DNA of 64,000 nt from Protula sp. h YS-2021 (lineage: Eukaryota > Annelida > Polychaeta > Sabellida > Serpulidae): NCBI GenBank assembly GCA_949752745.1, contig OX457033.1, forward strand, positions 13,322,448 to 13,386,447, read 5' to 3'. The notes under the pieces were generated by a model. That model was not told where the DNA came from. It searched no databases and saw only the letters and a list, made by a program, of their open reading frames with translations. Positions 7,453 to 16,017 of this stretch are shown piece after piece. The translations under genes were made by a program, and so were the position numbers. Numbering within the stretch: the first letter of the stretch is position 1; each line of letters begins with the position of its first letter.

Positions 7453-7819
7453 AAACACATTCAATTTTCAATACATTCATCAATGCATGCCATTCATCAG
7501 AATCTAAATTGATATAGGTATCATAGACATTATACCCGTGTTTGTAAATGCTATGAAAGCTCACATAACACACATCACCAAACTTTATCACTTTCACAGT
7601 TTCATGTTCAGACAGTTTCAGTTCATATCCTTCTTCTAAGTCAATGTCCATCACACGCATAGGTTGTGTCAGCTCAATGGATTTGGTACCCCGCTTGAGT
7701 TGTATTCCTCCCTCTTTGAATTCAAGCGTTAGGTTCTTTCCAATCCAATGCTTGTAACAGCGCGTACCATTCCACTGTGTTGAGGGTGATGTAGTCGTAG
7801 CATTCTGTAAGCTCGTCAT
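7445..7819 (-). CDS. PC4-like paralogue 4 (divergent)
   Basis: 124 residues from the first ATG at 7819; this overlaps the preceding gene by 98 bases, so an internal start is possible. The C-terminal half has the same pattern as its three upstream neighbours: a strand rich in Val/Ile (Lys-Val-Ile-Lys-Phe), a second strand (Val-Cys-Tyr-Val-Ser-Phe), a Tyr-Ile-Asn-Leu strand, and then Glu-Trp-x-Ala-Leu-x-x-Val-Leu as the helix. That beta-beta-beta-alpha order with the Trp at the helix start is the layout of the PC4/Sub1 domain, but sequence identity is low and the call rests on the series of paralogues. Single-strand DNA binding is inferred. Confidence 0.5.
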   Translation of the reverse strand: MTSLQNATTTSPSTQWNGTRCYKHWIGKNLTLEFKEGGIQLKRGTKSIELTQPMRVMDIDLEEGYELKLSEHETVKVIKFGDVCYVSFHSIYKHGYNVYDTYINLDSDEWHALMNVLKIECVCK

Positions 7820-8063
7820 ACTGACGAAATTGTACAAACACGTCTAGACCGTTCTCAGTCACACGCACTTCTAATTCATTTGAGACTGCTAGGAGAAAGC
7901 CAGGTATTCTCAACTTGTCTAGGTGATCCTTCAACACGGATTGGTCATCAAGCGATAGTATGATAAACTTTCCAAAATGTCTTAGCACAATGTCATCATA
8001 TTCGTTTCTCAGATATGAGAATCCATGCGTCATTGGTTTATATTCCGTTAAAAAGTCTTCCAT
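7722..8063 (-). CDS. PC4-like paralogue 3 (divergent)
   Basis: 113 residues from the ATG at 8063. The C-terminal half shows Leu-Glu-Val-Arg-Val, then Val-Phe-Val-Gln-Phe-Arg, then Tyr-Ile-Thr-Leu followed by Glu-Trp-Tyr-Ala-Leu-Leu-x-x-Leu, matching the strand and helix order of PC4 domains. The N-terminal half has a similar weaker pattern (Phe-Ile-Ile-Leu-Ser-Leu-Asp then Leu-x-x-x-Leu-x-x-Leu), so the protein may contain two degenerate copies of the fold. Its end overlaps the start of the next gene. Clear homology only within this gene cluster; function inferred. Confidence 0.55.
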   Translation of the reverse strand: MEDFLTEYKPMTHGFSYLRNEYDDIVLRHFGKFIILSLDDQSVLKDHLDKLRIPGFLLAVSNELEVRVTENGLDVFVQFRQYDELTECYDYITLNTVEWYALLQALDWKEPNA

Positions 8064-8117
8064 CTCGTTCAACAGTCAGATGAACTATGAGCTGTCTCCT
8101 TGTCTGCAAAGACGTTT
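8064..8117. other. Short spacer between PC4-like genes 2 and 3
   Basis: 54 bases without a gene; no TATA motif seen, so genes 1-4 of the cluster may share one promoter. Confidence 0.4.
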
Positions 8118-8513
8118 TTATGCTCGCAAGATGGTGAAGAGTGGATGTTGTATCGCTTCTAGGAATCGTAAGACTGCGCGCCAGTTCTTGATATCAAAGA
8201 GGATCAAATCTGTATATGGTGTATCTGGCACAACTCCCTTATAATCCTTTGGATAATCCTGTAAAAGATTTCTACAGATTTCTACACGTATGTTAGAATC
8301 ATATTCAGCTACCGTCACTTCCACTTTATTTTCAAGTCTACGTTTAAACCCAGGTTCAAGTGGTATGTTTTTAAAGTCTTTCCACACTTCAGGTTTAAAC
8401 CGATGATAACTTGTCTTAGAATCTAGTATCACTTCATTCCTCTCATTGACAGTAAGGTAAACACCACCGTTCAGCATGAGTGCATTCATGATTGTTATCT
8501 TGTTATGAGCCAT
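8118..8513 (-). CDS. PC4-like paralogue 2 (divergent)
   Basis: 131 residues from an ATG at 8513 that overlaps the end of PC4-like gene 1. The C-terminal half reads as Val-Glu-Val-Thr-Val, then Ile-Arg-Val-Glu-Ile-Cys-Arg, then Leu-Ile-Leu-Phe followed by Asn-Trp-Arg-Ala-Val-Leu-x-Phe-Leu; the second strand closely resembles the Asp-Ile-Arg strand of PC4. The N-terminal half contains Phe-Lys-Pro-Glu-Val-Trp-Lys-Asp-Phe, another PC4-helix-like sequence, suggesting internal duplication. Probably a DNA-binding protein used with the neighbouring polymerase; inferred. Confidence 0.55.
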   Translation of the reverse strand: MAHNKITIMNALMLNGGVYLTVNERNEVILDSKTSYHRFKPEVWKDFKNIPLEPGFKRRLENKVEVTVAEYDSNIRVEICRNLLQDYPKDYKGVVPDTPYTDLILFDIKNWRAVLRFLEAIQHPLFTILRA

Positions 8514-8853
8514 CTTCTTGTCTACGAAGCCTTTTATCCACTTCTTTCACCTGCTTCTTCAGCATTTTCCATTCAGGTATTGTCAGCAAAATTCCCTTTT
8601 TCGTTGGACGGTTTTTTCCAGTCCCCTCATCTCTGAGGTATTTGCGAATGTTTATCACACCTTCATTACTTTGTTTCATAATCTTGATATACTTTCCATT
8701 GCCTAGAGAAAGCATTCCATCCCACGACTGTGGTGTTGGTGCTATCTCCACTTTTAATTTCTTGATGGTATTGTCAGGATGTTTCACATTCATGTCTTTG
8801 ACTGTATCAGCAAGAGTATCCATATCCGTTGTTGCAGATCTTTTCCGATTCAT
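8503..8853 (-). CDS. PC4/Sub1-type single-strand DNA-binding protein (gene 1)
   Basis: 116 residues from the ATG at 8853. Residues about 48-108 align well with the transcriptional coactivator p15/PC4 domain: Gly-x-Gly-Lys-Tyr-Ile-Lys-Ile, then Val-Ile-Asn-Ile-Arg-Lys-Tyr, then Pro-Thr-Lys-Lys-Gly-Ile-Leu-Leu-Thr and Glu-Trp-Lys-Met-Leu with a basic helix. PC4 proteins bind single-stranded DNA as dimers and act in transcription, replication and repair. The N-terminus (1-45) is acidic/basic and probably disordered. The gene lies just downstream of the polymerase on the same strand, with its own TATA box at 8908. A single-strand-binding role in replication or late transcription is likely but not shown. 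Confidence 0.8.
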   Translation of the reverse strand: MNRKRSATTDMDTLADTVKDMNVKHPDNTIKKLKVEIAPTPQSWDGMLSLGNGKYIKIMKQSNEGVINIRKYLRDEGTGKNRPTKKGILLTIPEWKMLKKQVKEVDKRLRRQEDGS

Positions 8854-8906
8854 GTTGACGCTTCAGTGTTCACACCTCAACTGACTCTAAAGTTGAAGTG
8901 TCTCCC

Positions 8907-8917
8907 CCTTATATACT
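8907..8917 (-). promoter_or_regulatory. TATA box for the PC4-like gene cluster
   Basis: The minus strand reads AGTATATAAGGGG; the box lies about 55 bases before the first PC4-like ATG at 8853 and overlaps the stop codon of the polymerase gene (8909-8911). Spacing matches the polymerase and integrase promoters. Confidence 0.6.
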
Positions 8918-11900
8918 GTAATGCCCATGCGCCAAAGTGGAATAGCCATCACTCATCACATATCGCTTGTCATCAAAAGGAGAGAGAGCCACTTTCCTCA
9001 ACTTCTCCGAGAAGATCTGGTGGTCATGACTTCGAATGATGTGCCCTGTGGTTATCGTTTGCGTTTGGTTGAACAAACTGTCTCTATACTGGTGATGTTT
9101 CATACGTCTTTGACACGCGCGAGTGATGCCTTTAGCCGTACGTTTTTCTTTCCCACCATACATCATACTATACATTTTCGGTCGAAGTCCAACAAACTCT
9201 TCAATGGGAATGCCCGCCGTCTCATCTTTCATTTTCCCAAGCACTTTCTTGTTCACGTTGGAATGCAGGAAATGATCTGGGGGATAGTCACTTGTGTCGA
9301 ACAAGTCGGCATCTTCCTGCATGTCTTTGTAGATATCTTCCGTTTCTATGTCATAACATAGACTGTCGGTGTCGCTGAACAACAGCTTGGCGTCGGGATA
9401 CTTGGTCATGATGTAGTTGTAATGAAAGTGGAACATGAGCACCTTGCTGAGGTCGAGAATGGTGAAACCAACTTGAATGGGTTTATCCAGAAGCAGATCC
9501 ACTTTGCGCAAATGTACCGCGGTTAAATCTTCGTTGAAAATTCTAAATTTGTGGAAGGAAGGTTTGGCCACAAGTTTCTTGAACCGCTTTTCCTGGTGAA
9601 CGAGTTCCACATTTATGCGCTTTCTCACATTTTCCATGGTTTTGCCAAACACAGAGTTGTTCATCAGTTTGAAAAAGTCTTTCTCAAACGGGTTCTTGGC
9701 CAACTTTCTCTTTTCCGTGTTTAAGGAGATGTATTTTGCCAACCATTTGCTCTGTGCAAACATGATGGCACGGTGCACCTTCGTAACTTTCAATCCCAGT
9801 GAGACATATTGCTGTAAATTTCTATAATGAAGCACATATTTCTTCTTGTCGCACAGGTTGGGAATGAGCTTTTCACTAGGTTTGCCTTTCATGTTTAGAT
9901 CTTTCCGCAGCTTCTGACTATGTTTTGACAATTCTCCCTCTTTCACACATTTCAGTTCCGGAGCCACTGGGTAGTGATTATGATGATCATGGATTGAATA
10001 TGGGTATTCCAAATCCACTTCTAAAATGTATCCAATCTCGTCATCTTCATCCACATCCATAAAGTCAATGGATTCTGGCTCGCTCACCCACATAAATCCA
10101 CTTTCCGGCATGCTTTGCGACATGGCCCAGCCATACAAGTTGTTTGCATCCAGGTACGTCAAGTAGTTGGTCGTTTTCGTGGGATCGTAATCTGCTACGT
10201 AGGGGTTATTTGCTTTCGCATACTTGTGCGTGATGACAGATATTCCTCCACGTAGGCCTTGTTCAACCATTTGGTACATGTCAATGTCGTTGATCAATTC
10301 CAATTTCACCTTTGTCGCTTTCAACATGGCATCCCACGACAGTCCTGGCGCTGTATAGTAGTGAGCAGGATCCAATTCATACGTGTTGAGACATACGTGA
10401 CGAAAGTTTTCAAACACGTCAGCCAGCAGCAACACATCTGATTTCAGGTATAGGTCATGGTATTCGCCAAATGTAGTACAGTGGAATGTCTCCCACACCT
10501 TCTGCGCATGCGCATAATCCTCATCGCTAATGTCTTCTTCACTGAGCAGACTGTAAAACTTGTCCTTGGACGGTAGTTGTGTTTCAGCAAACTTGGATGG
10601 CTCATCCACGTAATCATAAGGGTACACTCCCTTTCTCAACAGTAAATCTTGTTGGTCACTATCGTGAATGTGTGACGTCATGTTATAAAAGTTGTCTTTC
10701 CCTTCTGCTGCCAGGTTGGATACCAACTTCTGTAGAGAAGTACTCATGAACTGATAACTGTCCGTAAATTTCAGATTGCTCATGGTGAATGCAATATATT
10801 TCTCAACGGTGTTGGGAATGACTGTAATTGTCTCATTTTTGAACTTTCCAATTTCTTCCATGATCAAATGGCTGTCGTAGCCTCGTAAATTGTGGAAAAA
10901 GACAGGAATGATGAAAGAATCTTTATCTCCCTGCTTATCCTTTCGAAATCGGAATTGTAAATTGCATTGACTATGTGCAGCTCCGCGGTATTTGCCATTG
11001 ATATGGTCATGATATCTCACATGATCTGCTCCTAGAGGCTCATGACAAATGTAACAATCTGTGGCGTTCTTATAATGCTCTTCATCTTCATGAGTCATGA
11101 CTATTTTCTTTTTCTGTTGTAAACCATGCACAATACGATCACGTTCATTCACCATATGGTCTAAAAAGACTTTCACAGCATTGTCTCCTCGATATACGAC
11201 TGGAGCACATGTATCATACTGGCTGACAACCACATAGGCGAAGCTGTTTGGACGATGATGCTGATACTTGTCTCCTTCATGTTTTTTCGTGAAACATTCA
11301 AAGTCTGCATAAATGACAAACGGCGCTCGCTGTTGTTTGGCTACATTCTTGAACTTGATGAAGGGTTCCTTGGGGAATGATAAACGTTGTGCGCCATGCT
11401 TGCCACACACTTCACGATGCTTGTCTAACAGATCTTGCCGCTTAAACCCGTGAAGACAGTTGAAACAATAAAATGCTGCAGCCTTATGCTTTGATCGATA
11501 AGCCATCAGTCTGCTGAAATTCTTGATGAGGCAATAATGTCTTGTCTTGTCATTGCTAATCAAAAGCAAGTTGATTTCTCTCGCACTGGCGTTTCGACTG
11601 AGTTGTATGGGAACAACGACATCATGTTCATATCCAAACACGTTAATGGACACATCATTCTCCTTTTCAAACTTTGGAATGTCTGTAATCGGTGTGGGAA
11701 ATGTCATGCCTTCTACCTTCAATTCGTTCTCAAATGGTGTGTAATGACTCACGCGATGTGAGTTGTTCTCATGGGGGTGAAGGTGAGCCAATACAGACCA
11801 TAAGAAGCACTTGTTGTCTTTATTCTGAATGTTTAACACACTTAATGTATTCTTTACTTTCTTCGGCAGTGGGATAAAACTGCTCGCTTCCAGTGGCGCT

Positions 11901-12583
11901 GACGTAGCTGCATGTACTTCAATGAATAATATGTTATCCAACACCCAACCAGAGCCTTGTCGCTCATGTTCATCAAACCTGGTAAACAATTCTTTATAGG
12001 CTTCTGGCAAGTCCTTCTCAATATCTGCTGGATTGTATGCTGCATATGTCGGACTACTGATGAAGGCATTATCCACCTGTTCTACCATCACGCCTTCAAC
12101 ATTTGGTGTCATTTTCTTGAAGCGTGCATGTACCACAATGTACCATTTCATGCCACGGTTTAACGTTTCTAGCAAATGTCTCTTAATCCGGTTCTCTTGT
12201 TGTCGCATTTCAAGTAGCAAATCCGATCCATCTTCAGGCTCAAACCGTCTTTCCTGCGCGTTTTCACCAAGACTCATTCTTCTGCCTCTGCCTACTTGTC
12301 CTGTCTCTTTCTTTCTTTGTTCTTCATGAGACACATTTTCCATCTCAGCACATGCATGTGTCTCAAATGCATCCAAAGATGAAAATATCTTGGCGCATTT
12401 ACAGCAGAGGACTGGATCAGGTCTGTCAACACCATCTTGTACGGTCTTTCGTCTCTTGGCTTCAATCTGCTCAACAAGCTCTTCATGAGCACGTTTCATC
12501 CTAGCTGGTTTGCATGTGTGTGTCACGAACAATTCCAGAGATGGAAATGTCACATCGCATTCATGACAGTAGACTGTTGCCAT
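8909..12583 (-). CDS. Protein-primed family B DNA polymerase with N-terminal zinc-finger-like motifs
   Basis: Replicates the linear element. The frame is open to 12625, but the first ATG is at 12583, giving 1224 residues. Two Cys-x2-Cys...His motifs (residues about 6-25 and 60-77) form C2H2/C2HC-like fingers at the N-terminus, and a third Cys-x2-Cys...His cluster lies near 375-395. Exonuclease motifs follow: Asp-Phe-Glu near 424 (Exo I), His-Asn-Leu-Arg-Gly-Tyr-Asp (Exo II) and Leu-Lys-Ser-Asp-Val-Leu-Leu-Leu-Ala-Asp (Exo III). Polymerase motifs are A (Asp-Ala-Asn-Asn-Leu-Tyr, about 806), B (Asn-Asn-Ser-x-Phe-Gly-Lys, about 971) and C (Ser-Asp-Thr-Asp-Ser, about 1070). No stop or frameshift interrupts it, so the enzyme looks complete and both activities intact. 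Confidence 0.95.
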   Translation of the reverse strand: MATVYCHECDVTFPSLELFVTHTCKPARMKRAHEELVEQIEAKRRKTVQDGVDRPDPVLCCKCAKIFSSLDAFETHACAEMENVSHEEQRKKETGQVGRGRRMSLGENAQERRFEPEDGSDLLLEMRQQENRIKRHLLETLNRGMKWYIVVHARFKKMTPNVEGVMVEQVDNAFISSPTYAAYNPADIEKDLPEAYKELFTRFDEHERQGSGWVLDNILFIEVHAATSAPLEASSFIPLPKKVKNTLSVLNIQNKDNKCFLWSVLAHLHPHENNSHRVSHYTPFENELKVEGMTFPTPITDIPKFEKENDVSINVFGYEHDVVVPIQLSRNASAREINLLLISNDKTRHYCLIKNFSRLMAYRSKHKAAAFYCFNCLHGFKRQDLLDKHREVCGKHGAQRLSFPKEPFIKFKNVAKQQRAPFVIYADFECFTKKHEGDKYQHHRPNSFAYVVVSQYDTCAPVVYRGDNAVKVFLDHMVNERDRIVHGLQQKKKIVMTHEDEEHYKNATDCYICHEPLGADHVRYHDHINGKYRGAAHSQCNLQFRFRKDKQGDKDSFIIPVFFHNLRGYDSHLIMEEIGKFKNETITVIPNTVEKYIAFTMSNLKFTDSYQFMSTSLQKLVSNLAAEGKDNFYNMTSHIHDSDQQDLLLRKGVYPYDYVDEPSKFAETQLPSKDKFYSLLSEEDISDEDYAHAQKVWETFHCTTFGEYHDLYLKSDVLLLADVFENFRHVCLNTYELDPAHYYTAPGLSWDAMLKATKVKLELINDIDMYQMVEQGLRGGISVITHKYAKANNPYVADYDPTKTTNYLTYLDANNLYGWAMSQSMPESGFMWVSEPESIDFMDVDEDDEIGYILEVDLEYPYSIHDHHNHYPVAPELKCVKEGELSKHSQKLRKDLNMKGKPSEKLIPNLCDKKKYVLHYRNLQQYVSLGLKVTKVHRAIMFAQSKWLAKYISLNTEKRKLAKNPFEKDFFKLMNNSVFGKTMENVRKRINVELVHQEKRFKKLVAKPSFHKFRIFNEDLTAVHLRKVDLLLDKPIQVGFTILDLSKVLMFHFHYNYIMTKYPDAKLLFSDTDSLCYDIETEDIYKDMQEDADLFDTSDYPPDHFLHSNVNKKVLGKMKDETAGIPIEEFVGLRPKMYSMMYGGKEKRTAKGITRACQRRMKHHQYRDSLFNQTQTITTGHIIRSHDHQIFSEKLRKVALSPFDDKRYVMSDGYSTLAHGHYSI

Positions 12584-12629
12584 CGTTGTTGCTAGAACTG
12601 AAATGAAGTAAAATATACGTTTCACTCTT

Positions 12630-12640
12630 CCTTTTATACC
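12630..12640 (-). promoter_or_regulatory. TATA box of the polymerase gene
   Basis: The minus strand reads GGTATAAAAGG, a near-perfect TATA box about 50 bases before the ATG at 12583. A start site about 30 bases downstream would give a leader of roughly 20 bases. Confidence 0.65.
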
Positions 12641-13114
12641 ACTTCAATGGTGTGTTAACTCAGCAGAATGTATCACTAGTTGACTAGTTGACATGTTTCA
12701 CTCATGCTTTTATGCTACTTCCATGTAATCAAAATATGGTGTGTAACTTTGTTCAAAAATTGTTCAAAATTGCTGACTCAGCAGAATTTTACTTGTGTAT
12801 ATGAATGTTTCACTTACAGTTGTACTGCTGCACAGCAGAGACATCTAGCGGTGAAGTTAAATGGTCTGCCAAATGGTATTCATCCGCGAAGAAGCACTGT
12901 AATGGTGAAATTTTCAGTCAACTATAACGAAAGTTATCACAATTTTAAGTTAAAATGGTGGTAAAAATGCATACAGCCAGCTGCGCAAATAGCCTATGAC
13001 TACTTTATAACAAAACTTTACATAAAACTGAATCAAATGGTGAAATTTTCATATAAATCGACTAAGTATAACGAAAGGTATTGTTTTACAAAGTTTCAAT
13101 TAAGCAAATAACCA
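12641..13114. other. Non-coding stretch upstream of the polymerase
   Basis: AT-rich. It contains a GTTGACTAGTTGAC-type short repeat near 12676-12690 and no supported gene. Short ORFs here lack coding features. Confidence 0.5.
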
Positions 13115-13530
13115 AAGTTTGTTTACAAAGTTTGTTTACAAAGTTTGTTTACAAAGTTTGTTTACAAAGTTTGTTTACAAAGTTTGTTTACAAATTTTCA
13201 ATTATGTAAATAAGTCAAGTTTGTTTACAAAGTTTGCTTACAAATTTTGTTTATAAAGTTTGTTTACAAATTTTGTTTATAAAGTTTGTTTACAAAGTTT
13301 GTTTACAAAGTTTGTTTACAAATTTTGTTTATAAAGTTTGTTTACAAAGTTTGTTTACAAATTTTGTTTACAAAGTTTTAATTATGTAAATAACTAAAGT
13401 TTGTTTACAAAGTTTGTTTATAAAGTTTGTTTACACAGTTTGTTTACAAAGTTTGTTTACAAAGTTTCAATTATGCAATTAACTAAAGTTTGTTTACAAA
13501 ATTTGTTTACAAAGTTTGCTTACAAAGTTC
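13115..13530. repeat. Tandem array of TGTTTACAAAGTT (about 13 bp)
   Basis: The unit AAAGTTTGTTTAC is repeated with small variants (TTTATA, GCTTAC); about twenty exact TGTTTAC are present, interrupted three times by TTCAATTATG-like spacers. TGTTTAC/GTAAACA is the forkhead (FOX) core motif. It lies in the right terminal part of the Polinton, upstream of the polymerase promoter. Confidence 0.9.
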
Positions 13531-13561
13531 ACTTTTTATTTATAAAGTTTCAATAAACACT

Positions 13562-13675
13562 TACCGAAATAGTTGTCACTGGATGCCATCCCTGGATCTG
13601 ATGTGATTCAATTGCTTCCTTGCTCCACTCACCGAAATGACTGTCACTGCTGGATGCTCATCCCTTATATACCCC
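13562..13675 (-). promoter_or_regulatory. Duplicated leader with TATA box and splice-donor consensus
   Basis: On the minus strand a TATATAAGGG box (about 13662-13672) is followed by two imperfect copies of a roughly 30-base cassette (GGATGC/GGCATCC ... GTGACA ... ATTTCGGT). Each copy ends in a consensus 5' splice donor: CG followed by GTGAGT at about 13629-13634, and CG followed by GTAAGT at about 13561-13566. This looks like a promoter and 5' exon of a spliced minus-strand transcript, perhaps the polymerase or the terminal region. Only sequence pattern supports it. Confidence 0.4.
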
Positions 13676-13925
13676 TCTGATTGAACTGAAGCTGACTTGA
13701 CAGAATGTTGCTCGCCTAGGGGGGGGGGGGTGGTCGGTCTACCCAAAAAAATGAAAAATGTTCAGAATCGTCTGAAACGGATAAATATGCAAAAATCACA
13801 ATTTCGAGGGGGGGGGGAGGTCATCACTTTTTAGGGTCTGTTGCCGATTGACTTCGGAAATGAAACCTTGACTTCATTGACTTCGACGATCATCGACTGA
13901 AACCCTAGGAAGCCGCCACACAGCA

Positions 13926-14034
13926 TGACGTCATTATGACCTCATTATGACCTCATTATGACCTCATTATGACCTCAGTATGACCACATTATGACCACAT
14001 TATGACCTCATTATGACCTCATTATGACGTCATG
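13926..14034. repeat. 11-bp tandem array bounded by CRE palindromes
   Basis: Ten units of TGACCTCATTA, exactly in 11-base register from 13926 to 14025; the first and last units are the perfect palindrome TGACGTCA (CRE/ATF site). Three more TGACGTCA occur at 14064, 14144 and 14165. Confidence 0.9.
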
Positions 14035-14070
14035 GATGGCCGCGCCTATCCTAACGCTTATCATGACGTC

Positions 14071-14140
14071 ACTTCCGGTCCAGACAACACTTCCGGTCCA
14101 GACAACACTTCCGGTCCAGACAACACTTCCGGTCCAGACA
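14071..14140. repeat. 18-bp tandem repeat, four copies
   Basis: The unit ACTTCCGGTCCAGACAAC is repeated four times, the last copy ending in AGT. It contains ACTTCCGG, an ETS-type core. It follows the CRE array directly; whether it belongs to the Polinton terminus is unknown. Confidence 0.85.
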
Positions 14141-14249
14141 GTATGACGTCACTTCCAGACAGTATGACGTCATCAAGTGGTCCAAAACCCCCCTTTTCTA
14201 TCTACTCACAGAGACAAAGTCATAGAATGATAGTTTTATTTTAAAAAAA

Positions 14250-16015
14250 TAATTGATAATACATTTTTCTGGCTAGTAAAAACAATCATAAGTGATGAAT
14301 GACAGTGTCATGAGTGAACTGGACAACAGACATAGCCCATTCACAATATCATTTTATGCCGCAATTTCAGGCTGTAAAATAGTAGTTTTCGGTTTTAAAA
14401 TGCAAGCAGTAAATTATGTGTCAAAAGCTATTTTTACTTAAAACAAACAAAAGAAAAAAATCAATAAAATAAAATAACTAAATAAAAAATAATAAAAAAC
14501 ATTAATATTATGTTAAAATTCCTTCTTATTAAGGTGACAAAATATTTCTGGAACTTTCATCCGTTTGTTTTCAGCTGGCAGATCAATATCAAGTAGGCTG
14601 CTATGTTTAAGTAGTTTAAACCAACCCAACTCTAACCAACTTTATGATATAACAGTTTAAACATGAGTGATGCATTCACACCATTTGAATGTTTTTAAAA
14701 TCATATGAATGGTTATCGAGTATCAGTTTATGTGACTGATTATCGTGTACCAGTTTAAGGACGATGTGCATGGCAAAATTAAAGTATATGACATTGGCCT
14801 TGTAAAATTATCTATGTTTTAATTTTCTAAAAAAAATATACATATATCAGAGTCGTTTCATACTGGAGAAAAAATGAAGAAAATGTGATAAATGAGAGCA
14901 CATAAGCAAGAAGGTGCATTTTTTGTAATGGGTTCATAATTATCTCCATTAAATCAATTTTTAATAACGCTGATCGGTACTGGACAGTGCCGAAGAAACT
15001 GATGAGCCTTTGTTAGAATTATGGAATATCATTAAAATATATTATTGTTTGTGTCTTGGATAAAAAATGCATGGGGTCATTGCTTTATGTGTCACTTAAG
15101 AAGCACTTTGTTATTTATGTGGGCATTCGTCTCCTCATGAAATTACCTTTGCAGCAACAACTCATCAGATTAGATGTGTTCTAAAGAAAGCCAAACTGGC
15201 ATAGATAACAGGGCTCGTTTTTTATTATATATATATATATGTAAGACTAACTCATTGGTTTCCTGTTCACTGTTATTCAAAATGCATACCGCTTTTTACA
15301 GAAGAAGGCGGGGAACCTGAGCTGGTTCATTGTCTCATTTTTGTCTGCTTTGTAGTAAAATGTTTTGTTGTGTTTTTTTTCGCTCCTTTTGCGTGTAGAT
15401 AATGCTTCTAGACCTCTGACGCGACTAAACAGAAACAAATGTCGCTATGACAGTTTACAAAAAAATGAAGACATGTGTGTAAAGACAGGACATTGTCAAA
15501 AATTATTAGATCGGCGTGAAAAAATCATCCACTTTTTTCTGGAGCAAACTGGATTCCCTAAAGGAATATGCAAAATGCTGACATCGTTCCAGTTCAGTTA
15601 AGAAACTAGTGGAATGTCGCCATGCAATCTAGTGTTACAGTTCATTATTTTGGCTACCTGAGGACAATGCTCATTGTCTAGATTTTCTTGTTCTGGTTGT
15701 TTTGTTCTTCTGGATGCCGCGTCATTGTAGCGGAAAACGATAAACCCACGGGAGGTGGTGGATGGATCCAAATAAACCTCCCGCGGCGTGTAGTACTGGT
15801 AGCACGAGTCTGAAATCCCAATGTCACGGTCACGGAGGGGGTGGGGGCACTTGGTATTAAAAGTGTTACCATTCATGTCCAAAAAAGAGGGGGTAATTTT
15901 ATTAAGTACTCCGCGTTTCCCAAAAAAGGAGGGTTATTTCGAAATTTGTCCCCTCGTTTGGTTAAAAAAGGGCGTGTTATTTCAAAATCCGCATTTAGGG
16001 GGTCGCTTTAAAAAC
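14250..16015. other. Non-coding, AT-rich stretch
   Basis: No supported gene. A short TA microsatellite lies near 15223-15240. ORFs here are short and lack recognisable domains. Confidence 0.5.
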
Positions 16016-16017
16016 TC

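Larger units (their letters stand above)
1..13700. mobile_element. Polinton/Maverick (adintovirus-like) element, left end outside the window
   Basis: The set of genes defines this element: chromodomain DDE integrase, packaging ATPase, minor and major capsid proteins, adenain-like protease and protein-primed family B DNA polymerase, all within 12.6 kb. That combination is diagnostic of Polintons, which can be seen as integrated virus-like transposons. Virion genes point right and the replication genes point left, meeting at about 7.2-7.4 kb. Integrase, capsid, protease and polymerase frames are open, but the ATPase has an in-frame stop and the NADAR gene is frameshifted, so this copy appears recently inactivated. 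Long terminal inverted repeats are expected for the family; the left one would lie before base 1, so neither terminus nor the target-site duplication could be checked. The right limit is a guess, placed after the repeat block and TATA box near 13.67 kb. Confidence 0.93.

Noticed and set aside
8921..9361. 146-codon plus-strand ORF and several others inside 8.9-12.6 kb
   Set aside because: Shadows of the polymerase gene; no domain and no start context.
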